Origin: Streptomyces sp. ICC1
GTDB lineage: Bacteria; Actinomycetota; Actinomycetes; Streptomycetales; Streptomycetaceae
Reading direction: 5' to 3'
Assembly: GCF_003287935.1 (NCBI RefSeq)
Contig: NZ_CP030287.1
Coordinates: 4,554,267 to 4,618,266 of the forward strand
DNA: 64,000 nt
The position numbers were made by a program, and so were the translations under genes. Below the pieces are notes generated by a model. It saw only the letters and a program-made list of their open reading frames with translations. It did no database searches and was not told the origin of the DNA. Shown one piece after another: positions 16,597-25,624 of this stretch; position 1 is the first letter of the stretch; each line of letters starts with the position of its first letter.

Positions 16597-18429
16597 ATGG
16601 GATCGCCGCAATCGCCGCAGTCACGTGAAACCTCGCCGGGCAAGGGCTCGGTGCTCCTCGTACTCCGCTACTACGGACGGGAGTTGGCCCGGCAGAAGCG
16701 ATTGACGCTGCCGGCGATGCTGCTCCCCGCGCTCGGCAACATCGGCATCAACTACATCGCGCCGCTGATCGTCGCGAAGCTCGTCGGCCGAATCGCCGCA
16801 GGCGGGAGCGGGAGCGGGAGCGGCATGGGCATCGGCTCGACGCTGCCGTACGTCCTCGGCTTCGCCGGCGTGCTGCTGCTCTCGGAGGCACTGTGGCGCC
16901 TCGGGCTGCACTGCCTCAACCGCCTCGACGCCCGCGGCATCGAGCACATGTACGTCATCGGCATGGACGAGCTCTTCGCCAAGGACGCCGCGTTCTTCCA
17001 CGACAACTTCGCCGGGTCGCTGACCAAGCGGGTCCTGAGCTTCGCCTCCCGGTTCGAGGAGCTCGTCGACACGCTGACGTTCTCGGTCATCGGCAGCTTC
17101 GTGCCGCTGCTGTTCGGCTCGGTCGTGCTGTGGCAGTACGAACCGCTGCTCGTCGTCGGGCTCTTGGCGATGATCACGCTGACAGCGCTGTGCGTGGTGC
17201 CGCTCGTCCGGCGCCGGCAGGCGCTCGTCGACGAGCGCGAGGAGGCGATCGCCCGGGTGTCGGGCCACGTCGCCGACAGCCTGATGAACATGGACACCGT
17301 CCGGGCGTTCGCCGCCGAGGAGAGCGAGGCCGCCGAGCACCGGTCCCGCGTCGCCGCCTCGAGGCGGCTCATGCTGCGGTCGTGGGACTACGGCAACCTG
17401 CGCATCGACACGCTGGTCGCGCCCATGTCCGTACTGACCAACGCGCTCGGCCTGCTGATGGCGGTCGCGCTCGCCGGGGGCGGGCACGGCGTGGAGGCGG
17501 TCGTCGTCGCGTTCACGTACTACACCAACGCGACGCGGATCATGTTCGAGTTCAACCAGATCTACCGCCGTCTGGAGAGCTCGATGACGGAGGCCGCGCA
17601 GTTCACCGAACTGCTGCTGAAGCCGCCGACCGTACTCGACCCGCCCTCCCCGGAGCCGCTGCTGTCCCGCGGCGCCTGCGTCCGCTTCGAGCAGGTGACC
17701 TTCGCGCACGGGGGCAGCGGAAAGCCGCTCTTCGAGGGGCTCGAGCTGGCCGTGCCCAGCGGGGCGAAGATCGGTCTCGTCGGCCGCTCCGGCGGCGGCA
17801 AGACCACGCTCACCCGGCTGCTGCTGCGGATGACGGACATCGAGGCCGGCCGGATCCTGATCGGCGGGCAGGACATCAGCCGGCTCCGCCAGGCCGACCT
17901 GCGCGGCATGATCGCCTACGTTCCGCAGGACCCGGCGATGTTCCACCGCACGCTGCGGGACAACATCGCCTTCGCCCGGCCGGGCGCCACCGACGCCGAG
18001 ATCCGGCGGGCGGCCGAGGCGGCGCACGTCACCGAGTTCGCCGACGCGCTCCCGGACGGCTTCGGCACGATGGTGGGCGAACGCGGCATCAAGCTGTCGG
18101 GCGGACAGCGCCAGCGGGTCGCCCTCGCCAGGGCCATCCTGCGCGACGCGCCGATCCTGCTGCTCGACGAGGCGACCAGCGCCCTGGACTCCGAGAGCGA
18201 GATCCTCGTCCAAGAGGCGCTGTGGCGGCTCATGGAGGGGCGGACGGCGCTCGTGGTGGCGCACCGGCTGAGCACGGTGGCCACCATGGACCGGCTCGTC
18301 GTACTCGACCGCGGACGGATCGTGGAACAGGGCACGCACCAGGAGCTGCTCACCTCGGCAGGCGCCTACGCGAAGCTCTGGAAGCACCAGTCGGGCGGCT
18401 TCCTCGGCGAGACTCCCACGCGGCCCTGA
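16597..18429 (+). CDS. ABC exporter (fused membrane and ATPase domains)
   Basis: A 610-residue half-transporter of the MsbA/MDR type. The membrane domain spans about residues 30-330 with six helices, starting LLVLRYYGRELARQKRLTLPAMLL. The nucleotide-binding domain covers about 365-600. It has Walker A GRSGGGKTT, signature LSGGQRQRVALARAIL, Walker B ILLLDEATSALD and H-loop VVAHRLSTV. It should act as a homodimer and export a lipid, peptide or drug. The ATG at 16597 is favoured; the open frame extends to 16381 without a clear ribosome site. Only a 22-bp-arm hairpin (18444-18490) separates it from the next gene. Confidence 0.9.
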   Translation: MGSPQSPQSRETSPGKGSVLLVLRYYGRELARQKRLTLPAMLLPALGNIGINYIAPLIVAKLVGRIAAGGSGSGSGMGIGSTLPYVLGFAGVLLLSEALWRLGLHCLNRLDARGIEHMYVIGMDELFAKDAAFFHDNFAGSLTKRVLSFASRFEELVDTLTFSVIGSFVPLLFGSVVLWQYEPLLVVGLLAMITLTALCVVPLVRRRQALVDEREEAIARVSGHVADSLMNMDTVRAFAAEESEAAEHRSRVAASRRLMLRSWDYGNLRIDTLVAPMSVLTNALGLLMAVALAGGGHGVEAVVVAFTYYTNATRIMFEFNQIYRRLESSMTEAAQFTELLLKPPTVLDPPSPEPLLSRGACVRFEQVTFAHGGSGKPLFEGLELAVPSGAKIGLVGRSGGGKTTLTRLLLRMTDIEAGRILIGGQDISRLRQADLRGMIAYVPQDPAMFHRTLRDNIAFARPGATDAEIRRAAEAAHVTEFADALPDGFGTMVGERGIKLSGGQRQRVALARAILRDAPILLLDEATSALDSESEILVQEALWRLMEGRTALVVAHRLSTVATMDRLVVLDRGRIVEQGTHQELLTSAGAYAKLWKHQSGGFLGETPTRP

Positions 18430-18443
18430 CCCGGCGCGGGGCC

Positions 18444-18490
18444 AGCGCTGTGACCGGAAAGGTCCACCGGACCTTTCCGGTCACAGCGCT
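18444..18490. repeat. CTAG-family foldback repeat, perfect short hairpin
   Basis: Two perfect 22-nt arms (18444-18465 and 18469-18490) with a 3-nt loop ACC. The arm begins AGCGCTGTGACCGGAAAGG. It is the same family as the repeat at 11431, with AGCGCT in place of AGTGCT. Unlike the other copies it lies between two genes in the same direction and may act as a terminator. Confidence 0.85.
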
Positions 18491-18501
18491 AGGGTGCGCA
18501 C

Positions 18502-19440
18502 GTGAGCATTCATGTCGTCTTGGGATTCGGGCCCGCCGGGGCCGCCACCGCTCGGTTGCTGGCCGAACAGGGCCGTTCCGTACGGGTCGTGACCGCGTCG
18601 GGCCGGAGCCCGGAGCCGGGGATCGAGCACGTCGCGGTGGACGCGACGGACAGCGCGCGGCTGGCCGACGCGGTGAAGGGCGCGGCCGTGATCTACGGCT
18701 GCGCCGCGCCGCCGTACCACCGCTGGGCCGCCGACTGGCCCCGGCTGACCTCGGCGGCCTGCGCCGCGGCCGAGGCGACCGGGGCCGTACTGGTCATGCT
18801 GGGCAACCTCTACGGCTACGGTCCGGTGGACGGCCCGCTGACGGAAGACCTGCCGCTCGCGGCGACGGGCACCAAGGGGCGGGTTCGCGCGGCCGGTTGG
18901 GAGCAGGCGCGCCACCTGCACGAACAGGGCCGGATCAAGGCCGTGGAGGTGCGGGCCTCGGACTTCTTCGGGCCCGGCGTGACCGGCGGCGGCCACCTCG
19001 CCGCCCGGGTCGTGCCCCCGCTGCTGCGCGGCAAGCCCGTCTCCACGCTCGGGGACCCGGACGCCCCGCACAGCTGGTCGTACCTTCCCGACGTGGCCAG
19101 GGCCCTGGTCGAGGTCGCCGGCGAGGAGCGGGCCTGGGGGCGGGCCTGGCACGTGCCCACCGAACCCGCCCTTTCCGTACGGGAGATGGCCGGACTCCTG
19201 GCCGCCCGGTCGGGAACCGGGCCGGCCGTCGTGCGCCGGATCCCCTCCGCCGTACTGGCCGCGGCGGGGGTCTTCTCCCCGCTGCTCCGGGAACTGAGGG
19301 AGGTCCGCTACCAGTTCGACCGTCCGTTCGTCGTCGATTCGGGCGCCTACGAGGCCGCGTTCACGGTCCGGGCCACCCCCGTCGAGGAGCAGGTCGCGGC
19401 AACCGTGGACTGGTGGCGCGAGCGCCTGGCGGCCGGGTGA
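18502..19440 (+). CDS. NAD-dependent epimerase/dehydratase family protein
   Basis: A 312-residue Rossmann protein starting at GTG. The dinucleotide motif is VLGFGPAGAATARLLAEQG (residues 5-23), and the atypical-SDR core continues with VDATDSARLADAVKGAAVIYGCAAPPYHRW. LVMLGNLYGYGPVDGPLTED contains the Tyr region (NLYGYG) and DFFGPG marks the substrate-side loop. The C-terminal part resembles sugar-nucleotide or NmrA-like reductases. The natural substrate cannot be assigned. The gene follows the ABC exporter by 72 bp, separated by the foldback hairpin. Confidence 0.85.
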   Translation: MSIHVVLGFGPAGAATARLLAEQGRSVRVVTASGRSPEPGIEHVAVDATDSARLADAVKGAAVIYGCAAPPYHRWAADWPRLTSAACAAAEATGAVLVMLGNLYGYGPVDGPLTEDLPLAATGTKGRVRAAGWEQARHLHEQGRIKAVEVRASDFFGPGVTGGGHLAARVVPPLLRGKPVSTLGDPDAPHSWSYLPDVARALVEVAGEERAWGRAWHVPTEPALSVREMAGLLAARSGTGPAVVRRIPSAVLAAAGVFSPLLRELREVRYQFDRPFVVDSGAYEAAFTVRATPVEEQVAATVDWWRERLAAG

Positions 19441-19453
19441 CGTCCGGGGCCCG

Positions 19454-20713
19454 TCACGTCCGGGGCCGCACGCTGTCCGGTTGGGCGGCGCCGGCTTCCG
19501 GCGCGGCAGGGTCCGGGAGGCGGCGGGCCAGGGCCCAGGCCAGCAGGGGCAGTACGGCCAGCGGGAGCAGGGCGGCGCGCAGCGAGGCGGCGTCGGCCGC
19601 GGCTCCGATGAGGGGGCTCGCCAGCCCGCCGACGCTGACGGTCAGGCCCAGGGTGACCCCGCTCGCGGTGCCCATGCGCGTCGGGAGGTAGTCCTGGCCC
19701 AGAGTGACCTGGAGCGAGAACGGCGCGTACAGCGCGGCGGCGGCCAGCGCGGAGCACACGTACACCAGGGGCAGCGGGAGGAAGAGGATCCCGGCGATGG
19801 CGGGCACCGCGGCCGCGTAGGAGCGGTGGACGGTGGTGACCCGGCCCCAGCGGGCGGCCAGCCGGCCGCCGAGGAGGGTGCCGCCCGCACTCCCCGCGAA
19901 CAGGGCGAACAGGGCCACCGCCCCGGCGGTCTCGCCGCCGCCGCGTTCACGCACGTACAGGGCGATGAAGGTGCTCAGGCCGATGAAGACCACGGAGCGG
20001 ACGACGACCACGCACGAGAGGCGCAGGAACGCCCGCCAGTGGTCGGCGGACCGCCCGGAGCGCGGGTCGCCGGTCGGGAGCGCGGCGCCCGAACGCCGTC
20101 CGGAGGGCGGCCAGTTGAGGAACACCCCGATCGTGGCCGGAAGGGCGAGCAGCCACCAGCCCGCCGTCCCCGGCAGGGCCAGCGCGGCGACGACCAGCAG
20201 CGGTGCGCACGCGAAGCCGATGGTGCCGCCGAGGGCGAACCAGCTCATCGTGCCGTGCCCCGGGCCGCCCGTCGTGCGGACCAACCGGGCGGCCGCCGGG
20301 TGGTAGGCGGCGACGCCCAGCCCGGAGAGGGCGACGGCGGCGAGCGTGGCCGGATACCCGGCGTCGAGCCCGACCAGGGCCACGCCGAGACCGGCGGCGG
20401 CGGTGGCCAGCGGGATCAGCCAGGGCATCGGCCACCGGTCGGTCAGCACGCCGAACAGCGGCTGCACCACGGAGGAGAGCAGGGAGGCGGCCAGCACGAT
20501 GCCGGAGGCGGCGGCGTACCCGTACGCGCGCTCGGAGACGAGGAACGGGACGAGCGCGGCGACGGCGCCCTGGTAGACGTCCACGCACGAATGGCCGGCG
20601 GAGAAGCCGGCCGTACGCATCCGGCCGGGCGGTCCGGACGACGGACGGGCCCGGGATCCAGTGCTGGGATCGGCCGCGGGAAGGGGAGTTGTCGAGCCTG
20701 TCGTCGAAGTCAC
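19454..20713 (-). CDS. MFS transporter (fosmidomycin-resistance-like)
   Basis: A 419-residue, 12-helix major facilitator protein. N-terminal DVYQGAVAALVPFLV and GVLTDRWPMPWLIPLATAAAGLGVALVGL (loop 2-3 GxLxDR) identify the family. AAYHPAAARLVRTTGG is typical of the Fsr (fosmidomycin resistance) branch. The chosen GTG at 20711-20713 has a GGGGGATCC-like site upstream; the longer frame to 21019 overlaps the divergent araC gene. It faces the AraC-type regulator at 20768 across 54 bp, so that regulator probably controls it. Confidence 0.87.
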   Translation of the reverse strand: MTSTTGSTTPLPAADPSTGSRARPSSGPPGRMRTAGFSAGHSCVDVYQGAVAALVPFLVSERAYGYAAASGIVLAASLLSSVVQPLFGVLTDRWPMPWLIPLATAAAGLGVALVGLDAGYPATLAAVALSGLGVAAYHPAAARLVRTTGGPGHGTMSWFALGGTIGFACAPLLVVAALALPGTAGWWLLALPATIGVFLNWPPSGRRSGAALPTGDPRSGRSADHWRAFLRLSCVVVVRSVVFIGLSTFIALYVRERGGGETAGAVALFALFAGSAGGTLLGGRLAARWGRVTTVHRSYAAAVPAIAGILFLPLPLVYVCSALAAAALYAPFSLQVTLGQDYLPTRMGTASGVTLGLTVSVGGLASPLIGAAADAASLRAALLPLAVLPLLAWALARRLPDPAAPEAGAAQPDSVRPRT

Positions 20714-20767
20714 GGTTCGAGGATCCCCCTCTCCCGGGGCGGCTCGCTTCCGATAAATTGCCGGGTG

Positions 20768-21547
20768 ATGCAGAAGATCCGCCACACCCCCCGCGCGGCG
20801 ACGAGCGTGCGCGAGCTCGACACCCACCACGGCATCGATCCGCACCGCCACGACGACCACCAGATCTGCTACGCCGGATCGGGGGTGCTGTCGGTCACCA
20901 CCGACGCCGGCACCTGGGTCGCGCCGACCACCCGCGCCCTGTGGATCCCGGCCGGAACGGTGCACGAGCACCGCGCGTTCGGCCGCGCGGACCTGCACTG
21001 CGTGGGCCTGCCGACCCACCTCAACCCGCTTTCCCTCTCGGCCCCCGCCGTGCTCGCCGTCGGCCCGCTGCTGCGCGAGCTGATCCTGGCGTACACCAGG
21101 ACCCCCGAGGACGGCAGCGCGGAGCGGCGCCGGCTGCTCGCCGTCCTGCTCGACCAGCTCCGCGCTTCACCACTCCAGCCCCTGCACCTGCCCGCCCCGG
21201 CCGATCCCCGGCTGGCCGCCGTGTGCGCGCTGCTGCACGCCGACCCGGCGGACCCGCGCGGGCTGGCGGAACTCGCGGCGGCATCGGGTGCGGGGGCCGG
21301 CGGGCGCACGCTGAGCCGGCTGTTCCGCGCCGAGCTGGGCATGACGTTCCCCCAGTGGCGCACCCAGCTGCGCCTGCACCAGGCCCTGCGCCTGCTGTCG
21401 GTCGGTACCCCGGTCACGGCGGTGGCCCACCGCTGCGGCTGGTCCTCGGCGAGCGCCTTCATCGACGTCTTCCGTCGCGCCTTCGGCCACACCCCCGGCA
21501 CCCACGCGAAGGAACGGGACCCGGCACACTGGGTGGGTGATCAATGA
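20768..21547 (+). CDS. AraC-family transcriptional regulator
   Basis: A 259-residue regulator with an N-terminal cupin-like sensor (about residues 8-90, THHGIDPHRHDDHQICYAGSG with metal-like His residues, and WIPAGTVHEHRAFG). Two C-terminal HTH motifs cover about 155-255 (GRTLSRLFRAELGMTFPQWRTQLRLHQALRLL and AHRCGWSSASAFIDVFRRAFGHTPG). An in-frame GTG directly precedes the chosen ATG. It overlaps the next gene's start by 11 bp, and is divergent from the MFS transporter, its likely target. Confidence 0.92.
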   Translation: MQKIRHTPRAATSVRELDTHHGIDPHRHDDHQICYAGSGVLSVTTDAGTWVAPTTRALWIPAGTVHEHRAFGRADLHCVGLPTHLNPLSLSAPAVLAVGPLLRELILAYTRTPEDGSAERRRLLAVLLDQLRASPLQPLHLPAPADPRLAAVCALLHADPADPRGLAELAAASGAGAGGRTLSRLFRAELGMTFPQWRTQLRLHQALRLLSVGTPVTAVAHRCGWSSASAFIDVFRRAFGHTPGTHAKERDPAHWVGDQ

Positions 21548-22559
21548 GAGCGGTGACGTGGTGTGCGGGCGGGACGGGCGCGTGGGGGTGGTGACCCTCA
21601 ATCGGCCCCGGGCGCTCAATGCGCTGACCCATGGCATGGTGCTGCGGATGTCCGAGGCGTTGGCCGGGTGGGCGGCCGATCCCCGGGTCGAGCAGGTGGT
21701 CCTTCGGGGGGCCGGGGAGCGCGGGCTGTGCGCCGGTGGGGACATCCGGGCCATCCATGACGACGCCAAGGGCGGGAGCAGGGCTTCCGTCGGCTTCTGG
21801 CAGGACGAGTACCGGCTCAATGCCCGCATCGCCCGGTATCCGAAGCCCTACGTCGCCCTCATGGACGGGATCGTGATGGGCGGCGGGGTCGGGGTGTCCG
21901 CCCACGGGAGCGTCCGCGTCGTCACCGAGCGGTCCCGCGTCGCCATGCCCGAGACCGGCATCGGGTTCGTGCCCGACGTCGGCGGGACCTACCTGCTGGC
22001 CCGCGCGCCCGGGCGGCTCGGGGTCCATCTCGCGCTCACCGGCGCCGCCGTGGGGGCCGCCGACGCGATGCTGTGCGGGCTCGCCGATCACTTCGTGCCC
22101 TCCGACCGGCTGGCCGCGCTGACCGCCGAGCTCGCCGGCGCCCCCGCCCCCGAGGTCATCGCGCGGTACGCCGCCACGCCCGAGCCGGGGCGGCTCGGGC
22201 AGTGGCGGGGGTGGATCGACCACTGCTACGCGGCCGACACCGTCGAGGAGATCGTGGACCGGCTGCTCGGGTACGGGGACCCGGCGGCCAAGGAAGCCGC
22301 CGAGACGATCCTCGCCAAGTCCCCGACCGCCCTCAAGGTGACCCTGGAGTCGCTGCGCCGGGCCGCCGCCCTCGACGGGCTGGAGGCCGTGCTGGAGCAG
22401 GAACTCCGGGTCTCAAGCAACATGCTGGCCGCGCCCGACCTGGTCGAGGGCATCCGGGCCCAGGTCGTCGACAAGGACCGCAGCCCCCGCTGGTCCCCCG
22501 CCTCGCTGGAGGGCGTTGCCGAGGGGGACGTCGCGCGGTTCTTCGGCCCGCTCGGATAG
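21537..22559 (+). CDS. 3-hydroxyisobutyryl-CoA hydrolase (enoyl-CoA hydratase superfamily)
   Basis: A 340-residue crotonase-fold enzyme. GERGLCAGGDIRAIHDDAK provides the oxyanion-hole region. MDGIVMGGGVGVSAHGSVRVVTERSRVAMPETGIGFVPDVGGTYLLAR is the HIBYL-CoA hydrolase signature, with the catalytic Glu in PETGIG. The C-terminal ECH_2 helical extension (KSPTALKVTLESLRRA, then ASLEGV) sets the family apart from simple hydratases. It removes CoA from 3-hydroxyisobutyryl-CoA in valine catabolism. The GTG start lies inside the end of the AraC gene. A repeat remnant and full repeat follow its own TAG stop. Confidence 0.9.
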   Translation: MINESGDVVCGRDGRVGVVTLNRPRALNALTHGMVLRMSEALAGWAADPRVEQVVLRGAGERGLCAGGDIRAIHDDAKGGSRASVGFWQDEYRLNARIARYPKPYVALMDGIVMGGGVGVSAHGSVRVVTERSRVAMPETGIGFVPDVGGTYLLARAPGRLGVHLALTGAAVGAADAMLCGLADHFVPSDRLAALTAELAGAPAPEVIARYAATPEPGRLGQWRGWIDHCYAADTVEEIVDRLLGYGDPAAKEAAETILAKSPTALKVTLESLRRAAALDGLEAVLEQELRVSSNMLAAPDLVEGIRAQVVDKDRSPRWSPASLEGVAEGDVARFFGPLG

Positions 22560-22568
22560 GGACCCCCC

Positions 22569-22602
22569 GCGACCCGGCAAACCTTTCCGGCCGCAGCCCT
22601 AG
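22569..22602. repeat. Right-end remnant of CTAG foldback repeat
   Basis: A 34-bp segment (GCGACCCGGCAAACC ... CCGCAGCCCTAG) equal to the right end of the 165-bp element. It directly abuts, and shares the CTAG of, the full copy starting at 22599. Confidence 0.8.
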
Positions 22603-22763
22603 TGCTGTGACCGGAAAGGTCCACCGGGTCGCGGCGCCCGGCACGGCACCTCGCCGCGTTGTCGGACCACCGAAGTACGTCCAGTACGAGCGGCGGCCCT
22701 CCGCCTTGCGATGCACCGCACCGGACACCGCGACCCGGCAAACCTTTCCGGCCGCAGCACTAG
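22599..22763. repeat. CTAG-bounded foldback repeat, 165 bp (copy C)
   Basis: Bounded by CTAG on both sides with ends TGCTGTGACCGGAAAGGT and ACCTTTCCGGCCGCAGCA when read outward-in; inner arms CGGGTCGCGG / CCGCGACCCG. Exactly the length of copy D (26428-26592) and nearly identical to it. It lies between two convergent genes, and its right CTAG contains the TAG stop of the UvrA-like gene. No open reading frame of note. Confidence 0.9.
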
Positions 22764-25024
22764 CGGGCGTCCGCCACGTACGCGCGCAGGTGGCGGGCCG
22801 TCAGGGTGTCCGATGTGGCGACGAGTTCGGCCGGGGTGCCCTCGAAGACGACCCGGCCGCCCGCGTGGCCGCCGCCCGGGCCGATGTCGATCAGCCAGTC
22901 GGCGTGCGCCATGACCGCCTGGTGGTGCTCGATGACGACGACCGAGTTGCCGTCGTCGACGAGCCGGTCCAGCAGTGCGAGCAGTTTGTCCACATCGGCC
23001 ATGTGCAGCCCGGTCGTCGGCTCGTCCAGGATGTAGGTCGAGGACTTCTCCGCCATGCTGATGGCGAGCTTGAGCCGCTGGCGTTCACCGCCCGACAGGG
23101 TGTTCAGCGGCTGCCCGAGGCGCAGGTAGCCGAGCCCCACGTCCGCGAGCCGGCCCAGGATCGCCCGCGCCTGGCCGGTGGCGAAGAACTCGTACGCCTC
23201 CGCCACCGGCATGTCGAGCACCTCGGCGATGTTCTTGCCGCGCAGCCGGTACGTGAGCACCTCCGGCGTGAACCGCTTGCCCTCGCACCGCTCGCAGACC
23301 GAAGCCACCCCGGCCATCATCGCCAGGTCCGTGTAGAGGAGCCCGAGGCCGTTGCAGTGGGGGCAGGCGCCTTCCGAATTGGCGCTGAACAGCGCGGCCT
23401 TGACCCCGTTGGCCTTGGCGAAGGCGGTGCGTATCGGGTTCAACAGGCCGGTGTACGTCGCAGGGTTGGAGCGGCGCGAGCCCCGGATCGGGGACTGGTC
23501 GGCGACCACCACCCCGTCGCGTCCGGCCAGGTACCCGTGGATCAGCGAGCTCTTCCCGGAGCCCGCCACGCCCGTCACCACGGTCAGCACCCCGAGGGGC
23601 ACGTCCACGCTGACGTCCTTGAGGTTGTGCAGATCGGCGTCCTTGACGGACAGCTGCCCGCGCGGACTGCGTACGGACTCCCGCAGTTTCGCCCGGTGTT
23701 CGAGGTGCCGGCCGGTGAGGGTGCCGGAGGCGCGCAGGCCGGCCACGTCCCCGTCGTAGCAGAGCCGCCCGCCGGCGGTGCCGGCGCCCGGGCCGAGGTC
23801 CACGATGTGGTCGGCGATCGCGATGACCTCGGGCTTGTGCTCCACGACCAGCACCGTGTTGCCCTTGTCGCGCAGCCGCAGCAGCAGGTCGTTCATCCGC
23901 CGGATGTCGTGCGGGTGCAGGCCGGTGGTCGGTTCGTCGAAGACGTACGTGATGTCCGTGAGCGAGGATCCGAGGTGCCGGACCATCTTGACCCGCTGGG
24001 CCTCGCCGCCCGACAGGGTGCCGCTGGGGCGGTCCAGGCTGAGGTAGCCGAGGCCGATCTCGACGAGGGAGCCGAGGAGTTCGCGCAGGTTCGCCACCAT
24101 CGGCGCCACGCCCGGGTCTTCGATGCCGGCGACGAACCCGGCGAGATCGCTGATCTGCATCGCCGAGCACTCGGCGATGTTCACGCCCTCGATCCGCGAG
24201 CCGAGCGCGGCGGCGGTCAGCCGGGTGCCGCCGCAGTCCGGGCAGTCGGCGAAGACCACGGCGCGGTCCACGAAGGTCCGGATGTGGGGCTGCATGGACT
24301 CGCGGTCCTTGGACAGGTACGTCCGGGTGATCTTGGTGATCAGGCCCTCGTAGGTGACGTTGTTGGTGCCGGTCTTCACCTTCACCGGGTCCTTGTGCAG
24401 GAAGTCGGCCCACTCCCGCTCGGTGAAGTCCTTCAGTCTGGTGTCGGGGGAGTAGAAGCCGGAGCCGGCCATGACCTGCCAGTACCAGGAGTCCACGGCG
24501 AAGCCGGGGACGGTGATCGCCCCTTCGTTGAGGGAGAGTTCGCGGTCGACGAGCTGGTCCACGTCGATCTCGGAGACCTGGCCCGTGCCCTCGCAGCGGG
24601 GGCACATGCCGTCGGGGGTGTTGAAGCTGAAGGCGCCGGCCGCGGCGATGCGCGGGGTGCCGAGCCGGGAGTAGATGATCCGCAGCATCGTGTAGGCGTC
24701 GGTCGCGGTGCCCACGGTGGAGCGGGAGCCCGCGCCCATCCGCTCCTGGTCGACGACTATGGCCGCGCTCAGGTTGTGCAGGGCGTCCACGTCCGGCCGG
24801 CCCAGGCTGGGCATGAACGATTGGATGAAGGCCGTGTACGTCTCGTTGATCATGCGCTGTGACTCGGCCGCGATGGTGCCGAAGACGAGCGAGGACTTCC
24901 CGGATCCGGAGACGCCGGTGAAGACGGTGAGGCGGCGCTTGGGGATGTCGAGCGAGACGTCCGCGAGATTGTTCTCCCGGGCGCCCCGGACCTGGATGAC
25001 CTGATGGTTGTCGGCAAGGCTCAT
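22760..25024 (-). CDS. UvrA-like ABC ATPase (DrrC-type, putative drug-resistance/excision protein)
   Basis: A 754-residue duplicated ABC ATPase. First half: Walker A GVSGSGKSS, zinc modules CPRCEGTG and CPDCGG, signature TLSGGEAQRVK. Second half: GVAGSGKSS, CPHCNGLG/CERCEGKR, TLSGGERQRLK and YILDEPTTGLH. It is shorter than housekeeping UvrA (about 950) because the UvrB-binding insert is reduced. This form matches the UvrA2/DrrC group that protects producers from DNA-intercalating drugs. The ATG at 25024 begins MSLADNHQVIQVRGARENNL. The VOC gene lies 77 bp upstream on the same strand. The stop TAG is supplied by the foldback repeat. Confidence 0.9.
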   Translation of the reverse strand: MSLADNHQVIQVRGARENNLADVSLDIPKRRLTVFTGVSGSGKSSLVFGTIAAESQRMINETYTAFIQSFMPSLGRPDVDALHNLSAAIVVDQERMGAGSRSTVGTATDAYTMLRIIYSRLGTPRIAAAGAFSFNTPDGMCPRCEGTGQVSEIDVDQLVDRELSLNEGAITVPGFAVDSWYWQVMAGSGFYSPDTRLKDFTEREWADFLHKDPVKVKTGTNNVTYEGLITKITRTYLSKDRESMQPHIRTFVDRAVVFADCPDCGGTRLTAAALGSRIEGVNIAECSAMQISDLAGFVAGIEDPGVAPMVANLRELLGSLVEIGLGYLSLDRPSGTLSGGEAQRVKMVRHLGSSLTDITYVFDEPTTGLHPHDIRRMNDLLLRLRDKGNTVLVVEHKPEVIAIADHIVDLGPGAGTAGGRLCYDGDVAGLRASGTLTGRHLEHRAKLRESVRSPRGQLSVKDADLHNLKDVSVDVPLGVLTVVTGVAGSGKSSLIHGYLAGRDGVVVADQSPIRGSRRSNPATYTGLLNPIRTAFAKANGVKAALFSANSEGACPHCNGLGLLYTDLAMMAGVASVCERCEGKRFTPEVLTYRLRGKNIAEVLDMPVAEAYEFFATGQARAILGRLADVGLGYLRLGQPLNTLSGGERQRLKLAISMAEKSSTYILDEPTTGLHMADVDKLLALLDRLVDDGNSVVVIEHHQAVMAHADWLIDIGPGGGHAGGRVVFEGTPAELVATSDTLTARHLRAYVADAR

Positions 25025-25101
25025 GGGTGGTTTTCGGCTCCCGGCTCTCGGTTGTTGATGCGCGGTTCGCGGTTCGCCGTCGGCGGTTCGCGGTTCGGTG
25101 C

Positions 25102-25521
25102 TCAGGCCCCGGCCCCGATATCGGCCCCGGCATCGGCCTCGGTCCCGGTGTCCACCCAGTCCACGATCTCCACGACCACTCCGTTCGGGTCGGACACCAG
25201 GAACACGCGCTCGCCCCAGGGCTCCACGCGCGGCTCCATGAGGATCGTGACGCCCTCCGCGCGCAGCCGCTCGTACTCGGCGGGCAGGTCGGCCACGGTG
25301 AACGCGAGGAGCACTCCGGCGGCGCGCTGCTCGCGCAGTCCCTCGGGGAGTACCTCCAGACCGCGCCGTACGAAGACCACGTGCGGGCCGTCGGGGTGGG
25401 ACAGGGAGGCGAAGCCGTCGGCGGCCATCGTCTCCTGGAATCCGAAATGCCTGGTCAGGAAGGTGGATGAGGCGTTGGTGTCCTCGACGGTCAGACATGT
25501 GGCGGTGCTCGCGATGCGCAT
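25102..25521 (-). CDS. VOC (glyoxalase/bleomycin-resistance) family protein
   Basis: A 139-residue protein with two beta-alpha-beta-beta-beta modules: IASTATCLTVEDTNASSTFLTRHFGF, and GVTILMEPRVEPWGERVFLVSDPNGVVVEIVDW with the typical DPNG and terminal Glu. Members bind or modify small molecules, including antibiotics. The ATG at 25519-25521 has an excellent AGGAGGAG ribosome site. It is the first gene of a leftward unit with the UvrA-like gene and is divergent from the TetR gene at 25625, so the trio looks like a detoxification locus. Confidence 0.9.
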   Translation of the reverse strand: MRIASTATCLTVEDTNASSTFLTRHFGFQETMAADGFASLSHPDGPHVVFVRRGLEVLPEGLREQRAAGVLLAFTVADLPAEYERLRAEGVTILMEPRVEPWGERVFLVSDPNGVVVEIVDWVDTGTEADAGADIGAGA

Positions 25522-25555
25522 GGATCTCCTCCTGTATCGTGGCTCGGAGTTTCAT

Positions 25556-25575
25556 TGTACACAGTATTCTATACA
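25556..25575. promoter_or_regulatory. Candidate TetR operator between VOC and TetR genes
   Basis: AT-rich near-palindrome TGTACA-N8-TATACA inside an otherwise GC-rich 103-bp divergent intergenic region. It is positioned to overlap both promoters. Confidence 0.5.
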
Positions 25576-25624
25576 GCGTAGAAAGTTACTGTGCGGACTG
25601 CCGGGAGGCAGGGAGGAGCAGGGC

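Noticed and set aside
22073..24862. 929-codon open frame on the plus strand opposite the UvrA-like gene
   Set aside because: It is a GC-skew shadow: the translation is Gly/Val/Ala/Arg-rich with no family motif and it spans a repeat, while the minus strand encodes a complete UvrA-like protein.
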